Part shown: in pieces, positions 1-8,681 of the stretch
Layout: the number at the start of each line of letters is the position of its first letter
How positions within the stretch are numbered: position 1 is the first letter of the stretch
Assembly: GCA_027627685.1 (NCBI GenBank)
Contig: CP091241.1
Span: forward strand, 2,852,396-2,916,395
DNA: 64,000 nucleotides
Source: Hyphomonadaceae bacterium ML37
GTDB lineage: Bacteria; Pseudomonadota; Alphaproteobacteria; Caulobacterales; Maricaulaceae
Direction: 5' to 3'
Notes under the pieces: model-generated
Databases searched by the model: none
What the model was told of the DNA's origin: nothing
Seen by the model: only the letters and a program-made list of their open reading frames with translations
Made by a program: the position numbers and the translations under genes

Positions 1-17
1 TGAACGCGACGCTTCAG

Positions 18-410
18 TCAGCTCAGGAGCCAGGCCCGCGCCTCGACATCGCTGTCGAATGCGCGCACCCGCACCGCATACGGAAAGGTCACGGTCTCGA
101 TCACATCGAGAATCTCGTCGCGGCCGCGCACGCTGACAAAGGCGCAGCGCCTGATCCTGAGCTCCTCCAGCACCGCCGACATCGGCTCGACCAGCTGTCC
201 TGGCGGGTAGCCGGGCGAGGAGTTTCGCGCATCGATCATCATGGCCCGCACGCTGCGGCCATCGGCCAGGCGGTCGGCCTCGGCCTGGGCCTGCTTGAGG
301 TCGTCCTGGGTCACCACGCCTTCACACAGAAAGCTGATCAGCCCGACATCCGGTTCGAAGCGGATGTCGATAGCGGCCTTGTCCTGGCGCGAAAGACGGA
401 ATTTCAGCAT
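18..410 (-). CDS. STAS/SpoIIAA-like domain protein, 130 aa
   Basis: Small soluble protein of 130 residues with no signal peptide or membrane segment. Its pattern of short beta strands alternating with helices, and a central 'MMIDARNSSPGYPPG' segment, resembles the SpoIIAA-like/STAS-type fold found in many alphaproteobacterial hypothetical proteins; that fold call is an inference. No catalytic motif is visible. The gene stands alone, reading leftwards, and diverges from the RNase D gene across about 200 bp. The ATG at 410 is the only good start. The cellular role is unknown; a regulatory or protein-interaction role would fit the fold. Confidence 0.7.
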   Translation of the reverse strand: MLKFRLSRQDKAAIDIRFEPDVGLISFLCEGVVTQDDLKQAQAEADRLADGRSVRAMMIDARNSSPGYPPGQLVEPMSAVLEELRIRRCAFVSVRGRDEILDVIETVTFPYAVRVRAFDSDVEARAWLLS

Positions 411-431
411 CTGGGCCTGCCCGGTCGGCGT

Positions 432-441
432 GTGACGTCAC
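432..441. promoter_or_regulatory. 10-bp palindrome GTGACGTCAC between divergent genes
   Basis: A perfect palindrome lies 22 bp upstream of the start of the STAS-like gene, in the interval it shares with rnd. The position suits an operator. The regulator is unknown and chance occurrence is possible. The rest of the 411-616 interval holds no other convincing element. Confidence 0.25.
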
Positions 442-616
442 GGACGCCGGGGCTGGGATCCCCGCATCCTATAACCTTGCCATGGCCCATAACGGGCCCG
501 ATCAGCAACTCCGCGCGCGCAAGTCCGCCTTGCACCAGCGTGTGCATTGACGCGCCGGACGGAAGGTCCGATACCCATGACGACATCCTATCACACAAGC
601 GCGTACAGGCGAAGAC

Positions 617-1231
617 ATGGCGATTCACTTTCACCGGGGCGATCTGCCGGACGGGCTCGAATTCGGCCCGCGCGTGGCGGTGGATACCGAAACCCAGGGC
701 CTGTCGTTGACGCGTGACCGCGTCTGCCTGGTCCAGCTTTCGGCCGGTGATGGCGACGCCCACATTGTCCAGCTGACGCGCTCCGGCGAAGACTGCCCGA
801 ACCTGAAGTCCCTGCTCGCCGACCGCAGCGTGGAGAAAATCTTCCACTTCGCCCGGTTTGACGTCGCCATGCTGCTGCGTGATCTGGGCGTGGAGACCGG
901 GCCGGTGTTCTGCACCAAGATCGCCTCGAAACTCACGCGCACCTATACAGACCGTCACGGGCTGAAGGACGTGGTGCGCGAGATCGCCGGCATCGAACTG
1001 TCCAAGCAGCAGCAGAGCTCTGACTGGGCCGCGCCGGAGCTCAGCGCCGCCCAGCTGGAATACGCGGCCTCTGACGTTCTCTACCTGCATCAGGTGCGCG
1101 ACGGTCTCTCCGCGATGCTGGAGCGCGAGGGACGCACCGACCTGGCGCGGGCCTGCTTTGATTTCCTGCCTGCCCGTGCGCGTCTGGATCTCGGCGGCTG
1201 GCCTGAAATCGACATTTTCTCCCATTCATGA
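617..1231 (+). CDS. rnd: Ribonuclease D-type 3'-5' exonuclease
   Basis: DEDD-superfamily exonuclease expected to trim 3' ends of tRNA precursors and other RNAs in the cytoplasm. Exo I is the D23-x-E25 pair in 'AVDTETQGLS', Exo II contains D82 in 'HFARFD', and Exo III is Y149-x3-D153 in 'YAASDVLYL', which makes it the DEDDy subtype. At 204 residues it has only the exonuclease domain and lacks the HRDC domains of E. coli RNase D; this short form is usual in alphaproteobacteria. It lies 37 bp upstream of lptC in the same direction and may be cotranscribed with the lpt genes. Confidence 0.9.
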   Translation: MAIHFHRGDLPDGLEFGPRVAVDTETQGLSLTRDRVCLVQLSAGDGDAHIVQLTRSGEDCPNLKSLLADRSVEKIFHFARFDVAMLLRDLGVETGPVFCTKIASKLTRTYTDRHGLKDVVREIAGIELSKQQQSSDWAAPELSAAQLEYAASDVLYLHQVRDGLSAMLEREGRTDLARACFDFLPARARLDLGGWPEIDIFSHS

Positions 1232-1268
1232 TGGCTCAGCCCCTCCAGCCCGGCCGGGAGACACCTGA

Positions 1269-1946
1269 ATGAACGCCGCCGCCCTTGCGCGCGACAGCCT
1301 GATCGGGGAACGCCGTGCGCGCTCGCTGACCAGTGCGCGCGCGCGTTCGGGGCGGGTGCGGATTCTGCGCGCCGTTCTGCTGGCCGCCATGGTGCTGGTG
1401 GCGGGCAATGTCGTGTTTCAGATATTCACCTCCGGCGCGTCCGGCCCGGCCGAGCCCGCCTTCACGCCGGCCGGCGACGCCGAGCGCATCACCAATCCGC
1501 GCTTCACGGGCCGCGACCGCGGCGGCACGCCCTTCGTGGTCACCGCCGACGCCGCCGTGCGCCGTCTGGGCGGCGTGTCCCCGCTCACCGATCTGGAGCG
1601 CCCGGCGCTGGACTATGCCTGGATCGAGGGTCTGCGCGACGCCTCTCAGGCTTTGGCCGAAAGCGGCGTGTTCGACGAGGCCGGTCAGATGCTCACCTTG
1701 CGCACCGATGTGCGGTTCGCCACGCCCGCCGGGTACCGGTTCGAGGCGCCGTCAGCGCGCATCAGCCTGCGCGACGGCACGGTGAGCGGAGAGGAAGGCG
1801 TTTCCGGCGAAGCGCCATGGGGCGCTGTGCGCGCCGATTCGTTCGAGGTGCAAGACGGCGCCAACCGGGTTATCCTCAGCGGCGATGTGCGCACCCGCAT
1901 CTATCCTGACGGCAGGCCGTCAGATGATCAGGAGACCAGACCATGA
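1269..1946 (+). CDS. lptC: LPS export protein LptC
   Basis: Bitopic inner-membrane protein of the Lpt bridge that passes lipopolysaccharide from LptB2FG to LptA. It has a basic N-terminal segment, one membrane anchor at about residues 36-56 ('LLAAMVLVAGNVVFQI'), then a periplasmic beta-jellyroll region. At 225 residues it is a little longer than E. coli LptC, as is common in alphaproteobacteria. Assignment rests on this architecture and on position directly before lptA and lptB. Its stop overlaps the lptA start by 4 nt (ATGA), implying translational coupling. Confidence 0.85.
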   Translation: MNAAALARDSLIGERRARSLTSARARSGRVRILRAVLLAAMVLVAGNVVFQIFTSGASGPAEPAFTPAGDAERITNPRFTGRDRGGTPFVVTADAAVRRLGGVSPLTDLERPALDYAWIEGLRDASQALAESGVFDEAGQMLTLRTDVRFATPAGYRFEAPSARISLRDGTVSGEEGVSGEAPWGAVRADSFEVQDGANRVILSGDVRTRIYPDGRPSDDQETRP

Positions 1947-2512
1947 TCCGCCCTTTGCTCTGCGCCGCCCTCCTCTGCGCCGCCCCTCATGCCGCGGCCT
2001 CAGCCGCCCTGGCGCAAACGCCCGGCCAGACAGGGCCGCTCGATATCAGCGCGCAGAACAGCGAGATGCTCGATCCCCAGGGACGCCTCGTCTACTGGGG
2101 CGATGTGAACATGATCCGCGGCGATGAACGCCTGCGCGCCGACCGGGTCGAGGCCTTCTTCGACCGGCGCTCCGGCGGCGGCATGGGCGGACTGCGCCGG
2201 GTGGTGGCGACGGGCGAGGTGTTTTATGTGCGCCCCGGCGAAGTCGCGCGCGGCGATAGCGGCGTTTACGATCTGGAGGCCGGCACCATCACCCTTGTCG
2301 GGTCGGTGGTGCTGACACAGGGATGCAATGTCTCCACCGGCGACCGGCTGGAGGCCGATATCGACGGAGGGGTCGCCCGGCTGAGCAGCGGCGAGGGCGG
2401 CCGGGTGCGCTCGATCTTCTTCACCGGGCCCGAGGCCGAACAGGCCGCCGGGAGCTGCCCGCTTCCCGCCGTCCCCGGAGACGGTCCGCGCCCCTTCCCG
2501 GACGGACGCTGA
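1943..2512 (+). CDS. lptA: LPS transport periplasmic protein LptA (OstA-like)
   Basis: Periplasmic bridge protein that carries LPS from LptC to LptD. A cleavable signal peptide occupies about residues 1-27 (hydrophobic run, then 'ASAALAQ'). The mature part has the OstA/LptA jellyroll pattern, including 'NSEMLDPQGRLVYWGDVNMIRGDERLRADRVEAFF', recognised here as the conserved repeat that reads 'G.V...RGD..L.AD'. It overlaps lptC by 4 nt and is followed 85 bp later by lptB, so lptCAB act as one unit. Length, 189 residues, is typical. Confidence 0.88.
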   Translation: MIRPLLCAALLCAAPHAAASAALAQTPGQTGPLDISAQNSEMLDPQGRLVYWGDVNMIRGDERLRADRVEAFFDRRSGGGMGGLRRVVATGEVFYVRPGEVARGDSGVYDLEAGTITLVGSVVLTQGCNVSTGDRLEADIDGGVARLSSGEGGRVRSIFFTGPEAEQAAGSCPLPAVPGDGPRPFPDGR

Positions 2513-2597
2513 TCCCCGCCTCCGTCGCCCGATTCAATGCCGATCGCACCGCGCCCGCGCGCGGCTTCACCAAATCTTAGGCGTGCTGGAGCTAACC

Positions 2598-3365
2598 ATG
2601 ATGGACACGGCGAAGCAGGCGGAGGCGCAAGCCTCCGGCGCGAGCGGTTCGGGGCTTTCGGTCAGGGGGCTGGGCAAGGCCTATGGCCGGCGGGCGGTTG
2701 TCCGCAATGTCTCGCTCGATCTCCAGCGTGGAGAGGTGGCGGGGCTGTTGGGTCCGAACGGCGCGGGCAAGACCACCTGCTTTTATATGATCACAGGCCT
2801 GATCCGGGCCGATAGCGGGACCATCATGCTCGACGGGGCCGACATCACCGACCTGCCCATGTACCAGCGCGCACGCCTGGGCATCGGCTATCTGCCGCAG
2901 GAAGCCTCGATCTTCCGCGGCCTGTCGGTGGAGGACAATGTCACGGCAGTGGCCGAACTGGCCGAGCCTGACCGCACCCGTCGCAAGGCGCTGGTGGACG
3001 AACTGCTCGAAGAGCTCAATATCAGCCATCTGCGCAAAAGCCCGGCCGTGGCCCTGTCCGGAGGCGAGCGCCGCCGGGTGGAGATTGCCCGCGCCCTGGC
3101 CGCCCAGCCGAGCTTCATCCTTCTGGACGAACCCTTCGCCGGGATCGATCCGCTGGCAATCTCCGACATCCGCGACCTGATCACCTATCTCAAGGGGCGC
3201 GGCATCGGCATCCTGATCACTGACCATAATGTGCGCGAAACGCTCGAGATCACCGATCGCGCGACCATCATCTATGACGGCGAAGTGCTGTTTGAAGGCA
3301 CGCCCGAGGAAGTCCGGCGCGATGAGAGCGTGCGCCGTCACTATCTCGGCGAGCAGTTCAACTAG
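2598..3365 (+). CDS. lptB: LPS export ABC transporter ATPase LptB
   Basis: Cytoplasmic ATPase that powers LPS extraction by LptFG. It shows Walker A 'GPNGAGKTT' (about residues 52-60), the signature 'LSGGERRRVEIARAL', Walker B 'FILLDEPFAGIDP' and the H-loop 'LITDHNVRE'. The C-terminal 'RRHYLGEQF' is typical of LptB. The frame is open back to a GTG at 2583, but GGAG at 2588-2591 is 6 nt before the ATG at 2598, so the ATG is preferred (255 residues). rpoN begins 8 bp after the stop, the classic lptB-rpoN arrangement. Confidence 0.95.
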   Translation: MMDTAKQAEAQASGASGSGLSVRGLGKAYGRRAVVRNVSLDLQRGEVAGLLGPNGAGKTTCFYMITGLIRADSGTIMLDGADITDLPMYQRARLGIGYLPQEASIFRGLSVEDNVTAVAELAEPDRTRRKALVDELLEELNISHLRKSPAVALSGGERRRVEIARALAAQPSFILLDEPFAGIDPLAISDIRDLITYLKGRGIGILITDHNVRETLEITDRATIIYDGEVLFEGTPEEVRRDESVRRHYLGEQFN

Positions 3366-3373
3366 GGGGAAAC

Positions 3374-4882
3374 ATGGCGGGGCTCGGACACAGGCTCGAG
3401 GCGCGTCAGGGGCAAGGCCTCGTCATGACGCCCCAGTTGCAGCAGGCGATCAAGCTGCTGCAGCTGAACAATATGGAGCTGGCCGAGTTCGTCGAGGCCG
3501 AGCTGGAGCGCAATCCCCTGCTTGAGCGCGAAGAGCGCACAGACGCCGCCGCCGACGAGCGCGCCGACCCGGTCGAGGCCACAGACACCGCGCCCGGCGC
3601 CGAGCTGAGTTTCGACACGCCCGAACGCGCCACCGAGGCGATCGACGCCGATACCGAGGCGATGTACTCCGATTCCAAGGCCGATATGGCGGGCGCCGAG
3701 CCGGCCGGCGGCGCCATTGACTGGTCGCGCGCCGGCGCGGGCGGCGGCGGCCGGTTCGACGGCGAGGATTATGACGCGGCGGCCAATAGCGCCCGCGAGA
3801 AGACGCTGCGCGAGCACCTGCACGACCAGCTGGCCGACCTCGTGCTGGCCGCATCCGACCGCATGATCGCCGCCCATCTGATCGATCTGGCTGACGAGGA
3901 CGGATATTTCCGGGCTGATCTGGACGAGACCGCCCAGCGCCTGGGTGTGACGCGCTCCGAGACCGAGGCCATGCTCGACCGCCTCCAGCAGTTCGAGCCG
4001 TGTGGCGTGATGGCGCGCTCGCTGCAGGAATGCCTGGCGCTTCAACTCAAAGAGCGCGACCGGCTGGACCCCGCCATGGCGGCGCTGGTGGATAATCTGC
4101 CCTTGCTGGCCAAGCACGATTACGCGGCGCTGAAAGCGGCCTGCGGCGTGGATGGTGAAGACCTGGAAGACATGATCGCCGAGCTCAAACGCCTAACGCC
4201 CAAGCCGGGCCTGGGCTTTGGCGCCGACGGCGCGCGCTCGGTGGAGCCCGACGTGACCGTGCGCGAGCGCCCCGACGGGACCTGGGCCGTGGAGCTCAAC
4301 ACCGACACCTTGCCGCGCGTGTTGATGAATAACCGCTACGCCGCCCAGATCAGCCGCGGCGCGCGCTCGGATCAGGAAAAGCAGTTCATCACCGAGTGCG
4401 CCCAGAATGCGTCATGGCTGGTCAAAAGCCTCGACCAGCGCGCGCGCACCATCCTCAAGGTCGCCAGCGAGATTGTGCGCCAGCAGGACGCCTTTCTGGT
4501 CAAGGGCGTGGCCTGGCTGCGCCCGCTGAACCTCAAGACCGTGGCCGACGCCGTGGGCATGCACGAGAGCACGGTGAGCCGCGTCACCTCGAACAAATAC
4601 ATCGCCACGCCGCGCGGCCTGTTCGAGCTGAAATACTTCTTCACCTCGTCCATCGCGTCCGCCGATGGCGGCGAAGCCTATTCGGCCGAGGCCGTGCGCT
4701 TCCGGATCAAGGCGATGATCGATGCTGAAACCGCCGATCAGGTGATGAGCGACGACGCCATTGTGGAACGCCTGCTGGCGGACGGCGTGGATATCGCCCG
4801 GCGCACCGTCGCCAAATACCGCGAGGCGATGAACATCCCCTCCTCGGTCCAGCGCCGCCGCATCATGAAGGGCGCCAGCTAG
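3374..4882 (+). CDS. rpoN: RNA polymerase sigma-54 factor RpoN
   Basis: Sigma-54 directs core polymerase to -24/-12 promoters and needs AAA+ activators. Region I is glutamine- and leucine-rich ('GLVMTPQLQQAIKLLQLNN'). An acidic Region II at about residues 50-140 follows, then the core-binding domain, a helix-turn-helix region ('DAVGMHESTVSRVTSNKYI') and the RpoN box 'ARRTVAKYREAMNIPSS' near residues 475-490. Length (502 aa) is normal. It directly follows lptB. Its usual downstream partners hpf and ptsN are displaced about 4.9 kb away here. Confidence 0.97.
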   Translation: MAGLGHRLEARQGQGLVMTPQLQQAIKLLQLNNMELAEFVEAELERNPLLEREERTDAAADERADPVEATDTAPGAELSFDTPERATEAIDADTEAMYSDSKADMAGAEPAGGAIDWSRAGAGGGGRFDGEDYDAAANSAREKTLREHLHDQLADLVLAASDRMIAAHLIDLADEDGYFRADLDETAQRLGVTRSETEAMLDRLQQFEPCGVMARSLQECLALQLKERDRLDPAMAALVDNLPLLAKHDYAALKAACGVDGEDLEDMIAELKRLTPKPGLGFGADGARSVEPDVTVRERPDGTWAVELNTDTLPRVLMNNRYAAQISRGARSDQEKQFITECAQNASWLVKSLDQRARTILKVASEIVRQQDAFLVKGVAWLRPLNLKTVADAVGMHESTVSRVTSNKYIATPRGLFELKYFFTSSIASADGGEAYSAEAVRFRIKAMIDAETADQVMSDDAIVERLLADGVDIARRTVAKYREAMNIPSSVQRRRIMKGAS

Positions 4883-4895
4883 GCGCTTTGCCTGA

Positions 4896-6083
4896 CTAGA
4901 GGATCAGCCCTTCGAATGGCCGCGCGCCCGCGCCCGGGAACACCGTGCGCTCCAGGTCAGTGCGGTCCAGACCCCAATGCCCGGCGAGCACGCCCTTGAA
5001 CAGGCTGCGCAGATCATTGGCCGGATACAGGTCGCGGTCCTCATACAGGCGGTCCAGCCCCGGCCACTCGCCGATGATGCGCCCGCCGCGCACCGCCCCG
5101 CCGATGAGGAGGGCCGCGCCGCCTGTGCCGTGATCCGTGCCGCCGGCGCCATTGATGCGCACGGTGCGGCCAAACTCGGTCACCACTAGGATCGCAGAGC
5201 GGTCCCAGGCTTCTGACAAGCGCTCATGCAAGGCGGCGATGGCTGCGTCCAGCCCGGCCAGCCGGTTGGCCAGCTGGCCTTCGAGTGCGCCCTGGCGCAC
5301 ATGGGTGTCCCAGCCGTCAAAGCTGATCACCGCCGCATCCGGACCGCCTGGCGCCGTCAGGATATTGCCCGCCGCCTCCGCGATCAGCGCATAGGCCTGC
5401 GGCCCTGCGCCGCGCGCGCCCAGCCCGCCCATGGCGGACTCGCTGGTCATGCCCGACGCGATGGCGTCGGTCTCCAGCGCCCGGGCCAGCGCGGGACCGA
5501 GCATGGGGTCGCGCGCGTACAAATCCATCAGCCGCGAGATCGTGTCGTCATCGGCGCCCGGCAGCACCGCCGGCGCCCAGGTCGAAGCCGGCGCCGGCCC
5601 GCGCAGCAAGAGCGGCATGGACTGACCCACCCCCACCGCGCCCGGCGCGTCCGGCCCCATCAGCGTCAGCGCCCGGTTCATCCAGCCGTCGCGAATGGCG
5701 GGCGTCGCCGCCTCCAGCCGGTCCTGACCGTCAAAGTGGGAGCGCTCGCGATAATCGGTGGCGATGGCGTGGGCGGCCAGCGCCTGACCGGACGCGAACA
5801 GGCCGGCCAGTGTCGGCATCGCGGGGTGAAACACGAAAGGTCCCGGCGCAGGCAGGCCGCCCTCCAGAGCCAGATCGCCGCGCAGTTCGCCATAGCGGCG
5901 CTCAGCGACCGGGGCGAGGGCGGCGAGCCCGTCCAGCGCGCCGCGCAGGACAATCACCACCAGCTTGCGCCCGGCGGCGCGCGGCGCCTGGGCGAACGCG
6001 GCGGCGGCGCCCGGCAGCACGAGCCCTGCGCCAGCCAGGCCCGACACAAGCAGGCGGCGGCGGGTGGTGGACATGTCAGTCAT
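4896..6083 (-). CDS. DUF1501 family protein with Tat signal
   Basis: A 395-residue secreted protein of the DUF1501 (sulfatase-like) family, with a twin-arginine signal ('STTRRRLLVSGLAGAGLVLPG'; cleavage near the 'AAAFAQA' stretch). The C-terminal half has 'VVTEFGRTVRINGAGGTDHGTGG', matching the metal-binding region of the alkaline phosphatase superfamily. Enzymatic activity is not established for the family. It lies 22 bp downstream of a DUF1800 gene, the standard two-gene pairing, so the products likely work together in the periplasm. AGGAGAG is 7 nt before the chosen ATG. It converges with rpoN, with 13 bp between the stops. Confidence 0.9.
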   Translation of the reverse strand: MTDMSTTRRRLLVSGLAGAGLVLPGAAAAFAQAPRAAGRKLVVIVLRGALDGLAALAPVAERRYGELRGDLALEGGLPAPGPFVFHPAMPTLAGLFASGQALAAHAIATDYRERSHFDGQDRLEAATPAIRDGWMNRALTLMGPDAPGAVGVGQSMPLLLRGPAPASTWAPAVLPGADDDTISRLMDLYARDPMLGPALARALETDAIASGMTSESAMGGLGARGAGPQAYALIAEAAGNILTAPGGPDAAVISFDGWDTHVRQGALEGQLANRLAGLDAAIAALHERLSEAWDRSAILVVTEFGRTVRINGAGGTDHGTGGAALLIGGAVRGGRIIGEWPGLDRLYEDRDLYPANDLRSLFKGVLAGHWGLDRTDLERTVFPGAGARPFEGLIL

Positions 6084-6105
6084 GACAATACTCTCCTCAG
6101 CCGGC

Positions 6106-7473
6106 CTAGCGGCGCTGAAACTCCGGGCTCATCAGTAAAAGGGTCAGCCCCTGCTCGGGCGTTTCGGCGCGCGCGATCGCCTGTGCGGTGGCGTCGCTCA
6201 GGCTCGGTCCCAGCACCTCGACAGCGCGCTCGCGCGGGCGGGCGTTACGGCCGACGCGGGCGGCCACGGCGGTGGCGAAATCCAGCCGTTTGAGCACGGC
6301 GTCCGGGCTGGCCCAGGCCTCGGCCTGATCGGGCCAGCCTGCCGGCGAGGGCGCGGAGAACGGCGCCTGGCCCAGCGCCACATAGCCGGCATAGAGCTGG
6401 CGCGGGTTCGGCGCCGGCGCGCCCACCGCGCGCAGTGACGAGATCAGGAACTCTTCGGGCGTCTTGAACTTGAGCAAAGCCGGATCAAACGCCGACGGCG
6501 CCGTGATCACGGCGCGCGCCACCGCCGCCAGATCGCCGCCGCTGCGCGTCCAGGCCGCTTCGATATGGGCGATGTCGCGGGGCGCCGGATCATCGGACAG
6601 AAAATGCCGGGCGAGCTTTTCCGAGAGAAAGCGGGCCGTCCGGGGCCGGGCGGCGATGAATTCGAGCGCCTCGCCGGCGCGCTGCGGCCCCTCCCCTCCG
6701 AAGCTTTGACCCAGCAGCGTGTGGGCGCCCGGCTCCTGCAGGCGCACGTCGAACACGGCGCGTCCATAATCCTCCGGGTCCGACCGCAAACGGCGGCTGC
6801 CCACGGTCCAGCCTGTCAGGATGCGCGCCAGCGCCTCCACATCGCCCTGACCATATCCGCCCGCCACGCCCAGCGTGTGCAGTTCGAGAATCTCGCGGGC
6901 CAGGTTTTCATTGATGCCCCGGTCCAGAAAGCGCCCGGCCATCGAGTTCGGGCCCAGCGACAGCGCCTGGTCGAGATAGATCAGCATGGCCGGGTGCAGC
7001 TCGGCAGCGCGCAACAGATCGGCGAACGGGCCGAAGGCATTGGGCCGGATCGCTTCGGCTTCCAGCGTCGGTGCGACCACCGCCATGGGCAGCGTGTTGG
7101 ACGACACCGAGAAATGATTGGACCAGAACCGCACCCAGCGCTCGGCGAAGCCGTCCGGGGTGGTCACCGCGATGCCGGTGCGCCAGGCGATATGGGCCAG
7201 GCGCGGCTCGCGCAGCAATTCACGCACCTGACGCTGGATCTCTTCAGGATCGGCGCCCGCACGCTCGATCTCCGCGCGGAAGCGGGGATATTCGGTCTGC
7301 AGATACACCAGGCCTTCCCGGGCCGTCATTCCGGGGGCTGGGCCTGCAATCACCGACGGATCGATCTGGGCGGCGAGCCAGGCGTGCGGGTCGCGTGCGG
7401 CCGTGCCGATGTCCCCGGGGCGCGCGCCCAGACCGAAGCGGTTGACGGCGATGGCGGCGTCGCGTGCGCTCAT
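6106..7473 (-). CDS. DUF1800 family protein
   Basis: Family recognised from 'NRFGLGARPGD' at the N terminus, 'RWVRFWSNHFSVSS' and the 'NENLAREILELHTLGV.GGYGQGDV' block. The biochemical role of DUF1800 is unknown; it is almost always encoded with DUF1501, as here, with DUF1501 22 bp downstream. An upstream in-frame start exists at 7563, but the ATG at 7473 has a strong GGAGAGG Shine-Dalgarno and begins the conserved sequence, giving 455 residues. No convincing signal peptide is seen with this start. Partnership with DUF1501 is inferred from context. Confidence 0.88.
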   Translation of the reverse strand: MSARDAAIAVNRFGLGARPGDIGTAARDPHAWLAAQIDPSVIAGPAPGMTAREGLVYLQTEYPRFRAEIERAGADPEEIQRQVRELLREPRLAHIAWRTGIAVTTPDGFAERWVRFWSNHFSVSSNTLPMAVVAPTLEAEAIRPNAFGPFADLLRAAELHPAMLIYLDQALSLGPNSMAGRFLDRGINENLAREILELHTLGVAGGYGQGDVEALARILTGWTVGSRRLRSDPEDYGRAVFDVRLQEPGAHTLLGQSFGGEGPQRAGEALEFIAARPRTARFLSEKLARHFLSDDPAPRDIAHIEAAWTRSGGDLAAVARAVITAPSAFDPALLKFKTPEEFLISSLRAVGAPAPNPRQLYAGYVALGQAPFSAPSPAGWPDQAEAWASPDAVLKRLDFATAVAARVGRNARPRERAVEVLGPSLSDATAQAIARAETPEQGLTLLLMSPEFQRR

Positions 7474-7584
7474 GATCAGTCCTCTCCGGGCCGTGCGCCT
7501 TGGTATCCTGTACGCGCCTGCGCGCGCCTTTCCGTCGCAAGGGCGGCGGAATTTTGAGCACACGCGCGCCTGAGGACGCCGGGA

Positions 7585-8505
7585 TCAGCCCTGCGCGGAC
7601 CAGATATAGACTGCATATCCGGCCAGCAGCAGGACGCCGGCGGCCCGCCCAATCACCTTGCGGGTGAGCAGCAGAACGGTCAGAACCAGCGACACGGCGA
7701 TCATCACCGGCAGGTCGAGCGTGAGGAATCGCTGCGCCACCGGGATCGGCGCAATCAGCGCGGTGACGCCCAGAATACCCAGCACGTTGAAGATATTCGA
7801 CCCGACGATATTGCCAATGGCGATTTCCGACTGGCGGCGCAGGGCCGCGATCAGCGAGGTGGCGAGCTCGGGCAGCGACGTGCCCACCGCCACGATGGTG
7901 AGGCCGATAAAGGCCTCCGATATGCCGAACCCGCGCGCAATGGACACCGACCCGTCCACCAGGAAGCGTGCGCCCACCACCAGCGCAATCAGACCGGCGA
8001 TCACCCAAAGGGCCGAGATCAAGGCCGAGCGCGGCGCAGGCGCATCCGTATCCTCGCTCACCGCCTCACCGGGCTGGCGATAGGCCCAATACAGATAGCC
8101 CGACAGCGCCAGCACCAGGCCGAGGCCGGCCACGCGCCCGAGCTCGCCCAGGGCGAACAGGGGCAGCAGGATGAGCGCTGCGGCCATCATCACCAGCGTA
8201 TCGCGGCGCAGGGTCGCGCCCATGATCTTGATCGGCCAGACCAGCGCGGACACGCCGACGATCAAGAGGATATTGGCGATGTTGGAGCCGACGATATTGC
8301 CGATGGCGATGTCGGGAACGCCGCGCAAAGCGGCGCCGACCGACACCATCATCTCGGGCATCGACGTGCCGAAGCCCACCACGGTCAGCCCGATCAGCAA
8401 AGGCGGAATGGCCAGACGGCGCGCAATGCCGACACTGCCGCGCACCAGCGCCTCACCCCCGAAAAACAGCCCGATCAGGCCGCCCACAACAAAAATATAG
8501 TCCAC
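7585..8505 (-). CDS. Calcium/sodium antiporter, YrbG-type CaCA family
   Basis: Inner-membrane exchanger of 306 residues with about ten hydrophobic helices arranged as two inverted halves. Each half has an alpha repeat: 'VVGFGTSMPEMMVSVGAALRG...IAIGNIVGSNIANI' and 'IVAVGTSLPELATSLIAALRRQSEIAIGNIVGSNIFN'. The acidic residue in each GTS.PE motif lines the ion site in structurally characterised CaCA exchangers. Two halves split by a hydrophilic loop near residue 150 are typical of the bacterial K+-independent group. The ion partner (Ca2+/Na+ or Ca2+/H+) cannot be read from sequence. It diverges from the Rieske-like gene at 8682. Confidence 0.9.
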   Translation of the reverse strand: MDYIFVVGGLIGLFFGGEALVRGSVGIARRLAIPPLLIGLTVVGFGTSMPEMMVSVGAALRGVPDIAIGNIVGSNIANILLIVGVSALVWPIKIMGATLRRDTLVMMAAALILLPLFALGELGRVAGLGLVLALSGYLYWAYRQPGEAVSEDTDAPAPRSALISALWVIAGLIALVVGARFLVDGSVSIARGFGISEAFIGLTIVAVGTSLPELATSLIAALRRQSEIAIGNIVGSNIFNVLGILGVTALIAPIPVAQRFLTLDLPVMIAVSLVLTVLLLTRKVIGRAAGVLLLAGYAVYIWSAQG

Positions 8506-8681
8506 GGGAGCACACCTCGAGGCGGCAAGTTCCGCCCAATCGTGAATCTGCGTATCCTGACGGCGCGACGCAAGGGGGCCGCGATCAATTTAGCCGCCGG
8601 AGCAACACGGAGAGTGCGCGCCCTTTCGCCCCGCCCCGCTTCCCGCTTCAACGCAAGGCGTGCTAGGAGGCTTGGCCTTCC